Under the pieces are notes generated by a model, which saw only the letters and a list, made by a program, of their open reading frames with translations, was not told where the DNA came from and made no database searches. Positions 24,174 through 31,380 of a stretch of DNA of 64,000 nucleotides are shown here, one piece after another (position 1 is the first letter of the stretch; each line of letters starts with the position of its first letter). Location: the NCBI RefSeq assembly GCF_035999195.1, contig NZ_DASYGY010000007.1, positions 454,323-518,322 on the forward strand. Direction: 5' to 3'. The DNA is from Pseudoxanthomonas sp. (GTDB lineage Bacteria > Pseudomonadota > Gammaproteobacteria > Xanthomonadales > Xanthomonadaceae). The translations under genes were made by a program, and so were the position numbers.

Positions 24174-26216
24174 ATGACGTCGACCGCCTCCGCCACCGAC
24201 TCCGCTCCCTACCCGCATATGTTCGCCCCGCTGGACCTGGGCTTCACCACGCTGCGTAACCGCGTGCTGATGGGTTCCATGCACACGGGCCTGGAGGACC
24301 GGGCGAAGGACTTCCCGCGCCTGGCCGCCTACTTCGCCGAGCGCGCGGCCGGCGGCGTCGGGCTGATCGTCACGGGCGGCTTCTCGCCCAACCTGGTGGG
24401 CTGGCTGAAGCCGTTCGGCGGCAAGCTGTCGTGGCCGTGGGAAGCGCGCCCGCACAGGTTCGTCACCGCGGCCGTGCACGAGCACGGCGCCAAGATCTGC
24501 GCGCAGCTGCTGCACGCCGGCCGCTACGGCTACCACCCGCTGACGGTGGCGCCGTCGAGGATCAAGGCGCCGATCAACCCCTTCACCCCGCGCGCGCTGT
24601 CGGCCCGCGGCATCGAGCGCCAGATCAACGCCTACGCCAACGCGGCGAAGCTGGCGCGCGACGCCGGCTACGACGGCGTCGAGATCATGGGTTCGGAGGG
24701 GTACTTCATCAACGAATTCACCGCCCCGCGGACCAACCAGCGCACCGATGCCTGGGGCGGCACGCCGGAGAAGCGCATGCGCTTTGCGGTGGAGATCGTC
24801 CGCCGCGTGCGCGAGGCGGTCGGTCCGGACTTCATCCTCATCTACCGCCTGTCGCTGATCGACCTGGTCGAGGACGGCAACCAGTGGGAGGAGATCGTCG
24901 CCCAGGCCAAGGCGGTGGAAGCCGCCGGCGCCACCATCATCAATTCCGGCATCGGCTGGCACGAGGCGCGCGTGCCGACCATCGTCACGTCGGTGCCGCG
25001 CGCCGCCTTCGTCGATGTCACCGCCAAGCTCAAGCCGCACGTCCGCGTACCGCTGGTGGCGACCAACCGCATCAACATGCCGGACGTGGCCGAAGGCATC
25101 CTGGCCGCCGGCAAGGCCGACATGGTGTCGCTGGCCCGCCCGCTGCTGGCCGATCCGCAATGGGCGGCGAAGGCGCGCGCCGGTACGCCGCAGGCGATCA
25201 ACACCTGTATCGCCTGCAACCAGGCGTGCCTGGACCATGTGTTCGAGAACAAGCTCGCCAGCTGCCTGGTCAATCCGCGCGCCTGCCACGAGACCGACCT
25301 CACCTATAAGAAGACGTTCGCGCCGAAGACGATCGCCGTGGTCGGCGCCGGTCCGGCCGGCCTGGCCTGCGCGACCGTCGCGGCCGAACGTGGCCACCGC
25401 GTGACGCTGTTCGATGCCGCCGACGAGATCGGCGGGCAGTTCAACTACGCCAAGCGGATCCCGGGCAAGGAAGAGTTCCACGAGACACTGCGCTACTTCC
25501 GCCACCGGCTGGACGAGACGCGGGTCGATGTGAAGCTGTCCACGCCGGTGACCGCCGCCGACCTGGCCGGCTTCGACGAGGTGGTGCTGGCCACCGGCAT
25601 TACGCCGCGCAAGGTCGCCTTTCCGGGCGCCGGGCACGCCAAGGTGGTCAGCTATGTCGACGTGCTGTCCGGTCGCGTCGCCGTCGGCGCCCGCGCGGCG
25701 CTGATCGGCGCGGGCGGCATCGGCTTCGACGTCGCCGAATACCTGACCCACGAAGGCCATTCGCCCTCGCTGGATCCGGCCCGCTGGATGGCGGAATGGG
25801 GCGTGGACCCGACCTTCGAGGCCCGCGGCAGCCTGGTGAAGCCGCAGCCGGAATCGCCGGCGCGCGAGGTCTGGCTGCTGCAGCGCAGCCCGGGCAAGCC
25901 GGGCGCGCGACTGGGCAAGACCAGCGGCTGGGTGCATCGGGCCACGCTGAAGGCCAAGCAGGTGAAGATGCTGGGCGGCGTGGAGTACCTGGGCGTGGAC
26001 GACACCGGCCTGCGCATCCGGGTGGACGGCGCCGAACAGCTGCTACCGGTCGATCACGTGGTCGTCTGCGCCGGCCAGGAACCGCGCCGCGACCTGCAGG
26101 CGGATCTGATCGCCGCCGGCAAGCATCCTCACCTGATCGGCGGCGCCGACGTGGCCGCCGAGCTGGACGCCAAGCGCGCCATCGACCAGGGCAGCCGGCT
26201 GGCAGCCAGCCTGTAG
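24174..26216 (+). CDS. fadH: NADPH-dependent 2,4-dienoyl-CoA reductase
   Basis: A 680-residue flavo-iron-sulfur enzyme for beta-oxidation of unsaturated fatty acids with double bonds at even positions. An Old Yellow Enzyme-like FMN barrel occupies about 1-340. The 4Fe-4S ligands are Cys345, Cys348, Cys352 and Cys364. FAD- and NADPH-binding domains follow (VVGAGPAGLACATVAAERGH and LIGAGGIGFDVAEYL). Catalytic-site residues in the barrel include HAGRYGYHP and GSEGYFINEF. I chose the ATG giving MTSTASATDS; a start 20 codons earlier lacks conservation. It is downstream of jetD in the same direction with an 87-base gap but is housekeeping, not part of Wadjet. Confidence 0.95.
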   Translation: MTSTASATDSAPYPHMFAPLDLGFTTLRNRVLMGSMHTGLEDRAKDFPRLAAYFAERAAGGVGLIVTGGFSPNLVGWLKPFGGKLSWPWEARPHRFVTAAVHEHGAKICAQLLHAGRYGYHPLTVAPSRIKAPINPFTPRALSARGIERQINAYANAAKLARDAGYDGVEIMGSEGYFINEFTAPRTNQRTDAWGGTPEKRMRFAVEIVRRVREAVGPDFILIYRLSLIDLVEDGNQWEEIVAQAKAVEAAGATIINSGIGWHEARVPTIVTSVPRAAFVDVTAKLKPHVRVPLVATNRINMPDVAEGILAAGKADMVSLARPLLADPQWAAKARAGTPQAINTCIACNQACLDHVFENKLASCLVNPRACHETDLTYKKTFAPKTIAVVGAGPAGLACATVAAERGHRVTLFDAADEIGGQFNYAKRIPGKEEFHETLRYFRHRLDETRVDVKLSTPVTAADLAGFDEVVLATGITPRKVAFPGAGHAKVVSYVDVLSGRVAVGARAALIGAGGIGFDVAEYLTHEGHSPSLDPARWMAEWGVDPTFEARGSLVKPQPESPAREVWLLQRSPGKPGARLGKTSGWVHRATLKAKQVKMLGGVEYLGVDDTGLRIRVDGAEQLLPVDHVVVCAGQEPRRDLQADLIAAGKHPHLIGGADVAAELDAKRAIDQGSRLAASL

Positions 26217-26223
26217 GCGCTCC

Positions 26224-26314
26224 GGCCGTAGAGTCGAGCTTGCTCGACTCCCGCACGTCCGAAATCCGACGGTCTCCGAGGCACCAGCAGCGGAGCAAGC
26301 TCCGCTCTACGGCC
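26224..26314. repeat. REPIN-like pair of inverted palindromic (REP) sequences
   Basis: Two short palindromes face each other: GTAGAGTCGAGCTTGCTCGA then CTC on the left, and GGAGCAAGCTCCGCTCTAC on the right. The outermost arms GGCCGTAGAG and CTCTACGGCC are perfect inverted copies. This is the layout of REPIN elements mobilised by REP-associated tyrosine transposases in Stenotrophomonas and relatives. It follows the fadH stop codon by 7 bases. Confidence 0.75.
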
Positions 26315-26610
26315 CTGCTTCCTGCGACGTCACTCACAGTTTCCAGCCAGACCGGCACCCCCGGCGTCAAGCCGGCCCGTTCAGGCCGAGTTGGGACTGC
26401 CCCCCCTACCTTGCGCCGACTTTCCGGCCCGCCGCCCAGTTCAGGCGGGCTGAGCCCGGCGCTCGGACCCCTCTGGTCCGGCCTTGCCGGTCCCCGGGCA
26501 GCCCGTGTGAAGGCTGCCTCCCCATGACGCCCTGCCGCATGTCCCAGGTTTGCCGCTCCCATCGTGACGGGAGAGGCAGGGGTGCGGGAAAGACGGAGCA
26601 AGGAGTTCCC
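26315..26610. other. non-coding spacer before the SleB-type gene
   Basis: No open frame with a ribosome-binding site or family resemblance is visible. The stretch has several short GC-rich palindromic fragments (for example around the CGCTCGGACCCCTCTGGTCC block) and ends in the AAGGAG ribosome-binding site of the hydrolase gene. Confidence 0.4.
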
Positions 26611-27066
26611 ATGAAACTGGCCTGGATCCTATGGCTGTCGCAGATGTTGCCGCAGCCGGCCGCCGATTCGCTTTGCCTCAGCACCACCGTGTACCTGGAA
26701 GCCCGCGACCAGACCCTGCGCGGCCAGCAGGCCGTCGCCGAGGTCGCCCTGCGCCGCCGCGACAGCGGCCTGTGGGGCGACTCCGTCTGCTCCGTGGTCA
26801 CCGCCCGCAAGCAGTTCGCCCCGACCATCGTCGGCCCGAACACCCGCCTCAAGAACCCCGATGCCTGGGCGAAGTCGGTCAGCGTGGCGCTCAACGCCGA
26901 GCGCAACTGGGCCCTGCCGCCCGGCCAGCGCCAGGAGATCGTGCCGGGCGCCAGCCATTTCATGGCCCACCAGATCGCCAGCCCGAGCTGGCGCAACGCC
27001 TACCACGTGGCCACGATCGGCGACCACACGTTCCTGCGCGTGCAGAAGCTCAAACCCCGCTCCTAA
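26611..27066 (+). CDS. SleB-type cell wall hydrolase (Hydrolase_2 family)
   Basis: A 151-residue protein. The start SLCLSTTVYLEARDQTLRGQ contains the YLEARDQ block and catalytic Glu of the SleB/CwlJ hydrolase family, which cleaves peptidoglycan. CSVVTARKQFAP and the final ASHFMAHQIASPSW/HTFLRVQ match the same family. The N-terminus is short and hydrophobic (MKLAWILWLSQML), possibly an inefficient signal peptide or membrane anchor. In non-spore-formers the function is general wall turnover. AAGGAG lies 5 bases before the ATG. The following 550 bases are repeats, not genes. Confidence 0.8.
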   Translation: MKLAWILWLSQMLPQPAADSLCLSTTVYLEARDQTLRGQQAVAEVALRRRDSGLWGDSVCSVVTARKQFAPTIVGPNTRLKNPDAWAKSVSVALNAERNWALPPGQRQEIVPGASHFMAHQIASPSWRNAYHVATIGDHTFLRVQKLKPRS

Positions 27067-27130
27067 GAACAAAAGCTTCCGAACGCACGACGCCGCACGT
27101 AGCTACCCGCTACCGGAGCCGAACCCGCAC

Positions 27131-27535
27131 GGCACCTACTCCCCCTCTCCCACCGGGAGAGGGCAAGGGGTGAGGGCGAACCGCCGCGATGCGAACTACA
27201 CGTGCCCAGCAAAATCAGCGCTGCGTACGACCTCACACCGCGACGATCAGGGCACGCGCCAACTCCGCATGGCACCTACTCCCCTCTCCCCCCGGGAGAA
27301 GGGAAGGGGTGAGGGCGAACCGCCGCGATGCGAACTACACGTGCCCAGCCAAATCAGCGCTGCGTACGACCTCACACCGCGACGATCAGGGCACGCGCCA
27401 ACTCCGCACAGCACCGACTCGCTCTCCCCCGGGAGAGTGGAACGGGTGATGGCAAACCGCCGCGATCTCCCTCTCTACCCAGACAGGGCGCGCGGACGAT
27501 TAGCGAACCACCGCGATACATACCGCGTGTGCCCA
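27131..27535 (+). repeat. imperfect tandem repeat, unit about 139 bp
   Basis: Two near-identical units (period about 139-140) are followed by one degenerate unit (period about 137) and a further remnant. Each unit starts with a palindromic module CCCTCTCCC-3 bases-GGGAGAGGG and a GGGGTGAGGG tail. It continues with CCGCCGCGATGCGAACTACA and CTGCGTACGACCTCACACCG. The units contain frames in places, but these shift between copies and have no ribosome-binding site, so I do not call genes. The spacing and unit length rule out a CRISPR array. Confidence 0.85.
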
Positions 27536-27576
27536 GCACGATCCGTTGCACCCCACATCACCCCGCCAGCATCCGA

Positions 27577-27606
27577 GGCCCGCGATAATCGCGGGCCTTT
27601 TCTTTT
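27577..27606 (+). terminator. terminator-like hairpin overlapping a GATAAT box, before the GST gene
   Basis: Perfect 9-bp stem GGCCCGCGA / TCGCGGGCC with a 3-base loop followed by TTTTCTTTT, a textbook intrinsic terminator for transcripts coming from the repeat region. The centre of the hairpin reads GATAAT, a -10-like box 31 bases before the GST ATG, so the DNA may double as its promoter. Confidence 0.65.
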
Positions 27607-27619
27607 CCACGGACCCACG

Positions 27620-28231
27620 ATGAAGCTCTACACCAAGCCCGGCGCCTGCTCGACCGCCGACCACATCGCACTGCAGTGGACCGGCCGACCGTTCGACGTG
27701 CAGGTGATGACGGCGGCGGAGATGAAGGAGCCCGCCTACCTCGCGATCAATCCCACCGGCGCGGTGCCGGCGCTCGTCGATGGCGATTTCGTGCTGACGC
27801 AGAACGCCGCGATCATGGGCTACATCGCCGACACGCATCCGCAGGCGCACCTCGCCGGCGACGGCTCGCCGCAGCAGCGCGCGCTGGCCGCCAAGTGGCT
27901 GGCGTTCGTCAATTCCGATCTGCACCCGGCCTTCCATCCGCTGTTCGGGCCGGCCCGCTTCATCGGCGACGAGACGCAGTTCGATGCGGTGAAGGACGCC
28001 GCGCGCAAGCGCCTGCGCGGCCTGTTCGAGACCGCGGAGCGACAGCTGGAAGGCCGCGACTGGCTGGCCGGTTTCCGCAGCTTCGCTGATCCCTATTTCT
28101 ACATCACGCTGCGCTGGGCCGACCGCATGGGTGTCGACCTGTCGGGCCTGCCGAACATCGCCGCGTTCAGGCAGCGCATGGAGGCCGATGCCGGTGTGCA
28201 GGCGGCCCTGAAGGCCGAAGGCCTGGCCTGA
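27620..28231 (+). CDS. glutathione S-transferase (beta-class-like)
   Basis: A 203-residue cytosolic protein. The thioredoxin-like N-terminal domain (about 1-80) begins MKLYTKPGACSTADHIALQW, in which the Cys/Ser pair is the glutathione-site region of beta-class bacterial GSTs. NPTGAVPALVDGDFVLTQNAAI carries the conserved cis-Pro and the Gln-Asn-like loop that binds the gamma-glutamyl group. The all-helical C-terminal domain is about 90-203. It conjugates or reduces electrophiles with glutathione. It is convergent with the uncharacterised gene that follows (18-base gap). Confidence 0.92.
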   Translation: MKLYTKPGACSTADHIALQWTGRPFDVQVMTAAEMKEPAYLAINPTGAVPALVDGDFVLTQNAAIMGYIADTHPQAHLAGDGSPQQRALAAKWLAFVNSDLHPAFHPLFGPARFIGDETQFDAVKDAARKRLRGLFETAERQLEGRDWLAGFRSFADPYFYITLRWADRMGVDLSGLPNIAAFRQRMEADAGVQAALKAEGLA

Positions 28232-28249
28232 GGACCGCGACGGCGCGCG

Positions 28250-28753
28250 TCAGGCCATCGACGCGCGCACGTCCTCCAGCCAGCGCGTGGCGAAGGTGTG
28301 GTCGCGCGCCTTGGTCAGCGCGGTGGCCACGTCGGGCAGCAGCGCCACCAGTTCATCCGCATCGGCACAGCGCTCGACCTTCAGCTGCAGGAAGTACCCC
28401 TTCAGCCCGATGTGCGAACGGATGTCGTCGGTGATGCGCGCATACAGCGCGTTGTAGCGCTCGGCCGGCGTCATCGCCTGCAGCGCGGGTGCAGCCGGCT
28501 CGCCGGTCTTCGCGGCGGACACCGCCGCCAGCATCGACGCCGCACCCGAGCGCCGCTCGATCAGGCCGTCGGCCGCCAGCTGCGCCAGCGCGTCGTCGGG
28601 CGCGTGCAGGCCGCTCATCATGGCCTGCAGTTCGTCGTCGCTGCGCTGTCCGTCGACCATCAGCAGGATCGAACGCAGTCCGGCCGGCAGCTTGCGGCTG
28701 CGCTGCTGGATCTCGTTGCGACCGGCTTCGGTCTTGCTCCATCTGCTCTGCAT
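28250..28753 (-). CDS. uncharacterised protein with winged-helix-like N-terminus
   Basis: A 167-residue cytosolic protein with no family I can name. The N-terminal half contains LPAGLRSILLMVDGQRSDDE then LQAMMSGL, followed by APDDALAQLAADGLIERRSG. This looks like a small helical or winged-helix regulatory domain found at the N-terminus of several unnamed proteobacterial proteins. An Ala-rich linker joins a helical C-terminal part (YNALYARITDDIRSHIGLKG). The ATG giving MQSRWSKTEAG was used; upstream codons encode only Arg/Gly-rich sequence. About 280 bases of non-coding DNA follow before prpC. Confidence 0.7.
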   Translation of the reverse strand: MQSRWSKTEAGRNEIQQRSRKLPAGLRSILLMVDGQRSDDELQAMMSGLHAPDDALAQLAADGLIERRSGAASMLAAVSAAKTGEPAAPALQAMTPAERYNALYARITDDIRSHIGLKGYFLQLKVERCADADELVALLPDVATALTKARDHTFATRWLEDVRASMA

Positions 28754-29036
28754 GCCTTTCCCCGACGCCGCGCGACGGGCCCCTCCCGGCGACCGCGACG
28801 TTCCCCTTGGCCGCCAGTAGTACCCCGCCACGGCCCTGTCCCGCTGCCACACGTGTCACACAAACGACACGGGGCCGCCCGACGTGCGTCGAAACGGCCC
28901 CGCAGGAGGGCGGCGCAGACCTCCAAGCCGGCCGAACGGCTGGGCGGCCAGGGCTTCCGGACCGGTGCACGTCGCCCCCGCCCCGTCCCCTCCACCGCAA
29001 GCAGGGGACCTCGGTCCCGTCCCGGTCCGGCGTCGG

Positions 29037-30182
29037 TCAGCGCTGGTCGAGCGGAACGAATTCCAGATCCTCGGGCCCCGTGTAGTGGGCGCTCGGGCGG
29101 ATGATCTTGCCGTCGATGCGCTGCTCGATCACGTGCGCGCTCCAGCCGCTGGTGCGGGCGATCACGAACAGCGGGGTGAACATCGCCGTGGGCACGCCCA
29201 TCATGTGGTAGCTGACCGCGCTGAACCAGTCCAGGTTCGGGAACATCTTCTTGATGTCCCACATCACCGATTCCAGCCGCTCCGCGATGTCGTACATCTT
29301 CATGTTCGACTGTTCGGCCGACAGGTCCTTCGCCACCTGCTTGATCACCTGGTTGCGCGGGTCGCCGACGGTGTACACCGGGTGCCCGAAGCCGATCACC
29401 ACTTCCTTGCGTTCGACACGCGCCCTGATGTCGGCCTCGGCCTCGTCGGGCGTCTCGTAGCGCTTCTGCACTTCGAAGGCGACTTCGTTGGCACCGCCGT
29501 GCTTGGGTCCGCGCAGCGCGCCGATGCCGCCGGCGATGCACGAATGCATGTCGCTGCCGGTGCCGGCGATGACGCGGCAGGTGAACGTGGAGGCGTTGAA
29601 CTCGTGCTCGGCGTACAGGATCAGCGAGGTGTGCATGGCGCGCACCCAGCTGTCCTTCGGCTTCTCGCCGTGCAGCAGGTGCAGGAAGTGGCCGCCGATG
29701 GAGTCGTCGTCGGTTTCCACGTCGATGGCGCGGCCGTTGTGGCTCCAGTGGTACCAGTACAGCAGCATCGAGCCCAGCGAGGCCATCAGCTTGTCGGCGA
29801 TGTCGCGCGCGCCGGGATGGTTGTGGTCGTCCTTCTCGGGCGACACGCAGCCCAGCACGGACACGCCGGTGCGCATCACGTCCATCGGATGCGCCGACGG
29901 CGGCAGTTCCTCCAGGGCGGCCTTCACTGCGGCGGGGATGCCGCGCAGCGACTTCAGCTTGGCCTTGTAGCCGGCCAGCTCGGCACGGTTGGGCAGCTTG
30001 CCGTGCACCAGCAGGTAGGCGACTTCCTCGAACTCGCTGGTCGTGGCCAGGTCGAGGATGTCGTAGCCGCGGTAGTGCAGGTCGTTGCCGGTGCGGCCGA
30101 CGGTGCACAGCGCGGTGTTGCCGGCGGCGGTGCCCGACAGGGCGACGGATTTCTTCGGCTTGAAGGGGACGCTCTCTGACAT
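29037..30182 (-). CDS. prpC: 2-methylcitrate synthase
   Basis: A 381-residue citrate-synthase-fold enzyme that condenses propionyl-CoA with oxaloacetate to 2-methylcitrate. The start KPKKSVALSGTAAGNTALCT then VG is typical of PrpC rather than GltA. Catalytic His and Asp regions are visible: GALRGPKHGGANE, GFGHPVYTVGDPR and PNLDWFSAVSYHM. It lies downstream of prpB in the same orientation, but the 179-base gap carries a 10-bp hairpin repeat, so processing or a secondary promoter between the two is possible. Confidence 0.96.
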   Translation of the reverse strand: MSESVPFKPKKSVALSGTAAGNTALCTVGRTGNDLHYRGYDILDLATTSEFEEVAYLLVHGKLPNRAELAGYKAKLKSLRGIPAAVKAALEELPPSAHPMDVMRTGVSVLGCVSPEKDDHNHPGARDIADKLMASLGSMLLYWYHWSHNGRAIDVETDDDSIGGHFLHLLHGEKPKDSWVRAMHTSLILYAEHEFNASTFTCRVIAGTGSDMHSCIAGGIGALRGPKHGGANEVAFEVQKRYETPDEAEADIRARVERKEVVIGFGHPVYTVGDPRNQVIKQVAKDLSAEQSNMKMYDIAERLESVMWDIKKMFPNLDWFSAVSYHMMGVPTAMFTPLFVIARTSGWSAHVIEQRIDGKIIRPSAHYTGPEDLEFVPLDQR

Positions 30183-30208
30183 CTTCTACTCCTCATCTAG
30201 ATTTGGAG

Positions 30209-30243
30209 CCCCTCTCCCTGTGGGAGAGGGGTGGGGGTGAGGG
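30209..30243. repeat. dispersed palindrome between prpB and prpC
   Basis: A perfect 10-bp stem CCCCTCTCCC / GGGAGAGGGG with a 3-base loop, followed by the GGGGGTGAGGG tail. The same module (9-bp stem) heads each unit of the tandem repeat about 3 kb upstream, showing it is a dispersed element. A degenerate second copy (TTCTCTCCCAC ... GCGGGAGAAGGG) lies about 70 bases further right. It sits 26 bases from the prpC start codon. Confidence 0.7.
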
Positions 30244-30361
30244 TTCGGCGGAGTCCACGAGGCAAGAACCCTCCGGACTTCGCCGTACCCTCATCCGGCG
30301 CTTCGCGCCACCTTCTCTCCCACGGGGACTTCCTGCGGTCGCCGGCGGGAGAAGGGCCGGG

Positions 30362-31246
30362 CTACTTCTTTGCGGAAAACAGGGCATCGAGCTTCTGCTC
30401 GAAAGCGTGGTAGCCGATGCGGTCGTACAGCTCCTCGCGCGTCTGCATGGTGTCCACGACGTTCTTCTGGTGGCCGTCGCGGCGGATGGCCTGGTACACG
30501 TTCTCGGCGGCCTTGTTCATCGCGCGGAACGCCGACAGTGGATACAGCTGGATCGCCACGCCGACCGAGGCCAGTTCGTCGCGGGTGAACAGCGGCGTCT
30601 TGCCGAACTCGGTGATGTTGGCCAGTACCGGCACCTTCACCGCATCGACGAAACGCTGATACGTGGGCAGGTCGTAGGCGGCCTCGGCGAAGATGCCGTC
30701 GGCACCGGCCTCGACGCAGGCGATCGCGCGCTCGATGGCGGCGTCCACGCCTTCGACCTGGATGGCGTCGGTGCGCGCGATCAGGAAGAAGTCCGGATCG
30801 GTCTTCGCATCGGCGGCGGCCTTGACGCGGTCGACCATCTCGCCCGCCGACACGATCTCCTTGCCGGGACGATGGCCGCAACGCTTGGCGCCCACCTGGT
30901 CCTCGATGTGGCACGCGGCGGCGCCGGCCTTGATCAGCGACTTCACCGTGCGCTCGATGTTGAACGCGCTGGGGCCGAAGCCGGTATCGATGTCGACCAT
31001 CAGCGGCAGGTCGCAGACGTCGGTGATGCGGCGCACGTCGATCAGCACGTCTTCGAGCGTGTTGATGCCCAGGTCGGGCAGGCCGAGCGAACCTGCGGCG
31101 ACGCCGCCTCCGGACAGATAGATCGCCCGGTAGCCGGCGCGCTTGGCGAGCAGGGCGTGGTTGGCGTTGATCGCGCCGATCACCTGCAGCGGCGATTCGG
31201 CGGCGAGGGCGGCGCGGAAGGCGGCGCCTGCGGAAGCGGAAGCCAT
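30362..31246 (-). CDS. prpB: methylisocitrate lyase
   Basis: A 294-residue TIM-barrel lyase that splits 2-methylisocitrate to pyruvate and succinate in the 2-methylcitrate cycle. The active-site loop KRCGHRPGKE has the catalytic Cys at 123. Metal/substrate blocks PLMVDIDTGFG and HIEDQVGAK are intact. The chosen ATG gives the normal length; an upstream frame extension runs through the regulatory region. It is the first gene of the prpBC pair and diverges from the helix-turn-helix citrate synthase gene with 134 bases between the start codons. Confidence 0.95.
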   Translation of the reverse strand: MASASAGAAFRAALAAESPLQVIGAINANHALLAKRAGYRAIYLSGGGVAAGSLGLPDLGINTLEDVLIDVRRITDVCDLPLMVDIDTGFGPSAFNIERTVKSLIKAGAAACHIEDQVGAKRCGHRPGKEIVSAGEMVDRVKAAADAKTDPDFFLIARTDAIQVEGVDAAIERAIACVEAGADGIFAEAAYDLPTYQRFVDAVKVPVLANITEFGKTPLFTRDELASVGVAIQLYPLSAFRAMNKAAENVYQAIRRDGHQKNVVDTMQTREELYDRIGYHAFEQKLDALFSAKK

Positions 31247-31344
31247 GGAAACTCCTGTCGATCTGGCGGCCACGACATCGGTCGCCGGAGGTGCGTGAAG
31301 GGTACGCCCCTCTTCGGGTCGCAAATCTGGCACCATCGCCGAGG

Positions 31345-31371
31345 TTGATCAATCTTGATCGAACGGATCAA
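31345..31371. promoter_or_regulatory. operator-like palindromes between prpB and the HTH-citrate synthase gene
   Basis: An 8-base palindrome TTGATCAA is followed 2 bases later by a perfect dyad TTGATC - 5 bases - GATCAA. Three of the four half-sites are identical. It lies within 40 bases upstream of the citrate synthase ATG and in the common control region of prpB, so it is a natural binding site for a regulator of both, possibly the HTH-citrate synthase itself (inference). Confidence 0.55.
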
Positions 31372-31380
31372 TGTGTCCCC

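Noticed and set aside
24102..25937. 611-codon minus-strand frame opposite fadH
   Set aside because: Mirror frame of a well-supported enzyme gene.
27131..27535. possible CRISPR array
   Set aside because: The repeat unit is about 139 bases, contiguous and with no unique spacers.
26861..27619. plus-strand frame running from the SleB-type gene through the repeats into the GST gene
   Set aside because: It reads low-complexity sequence across the tandem repeats and a terminator; GST starts at its own ATG.
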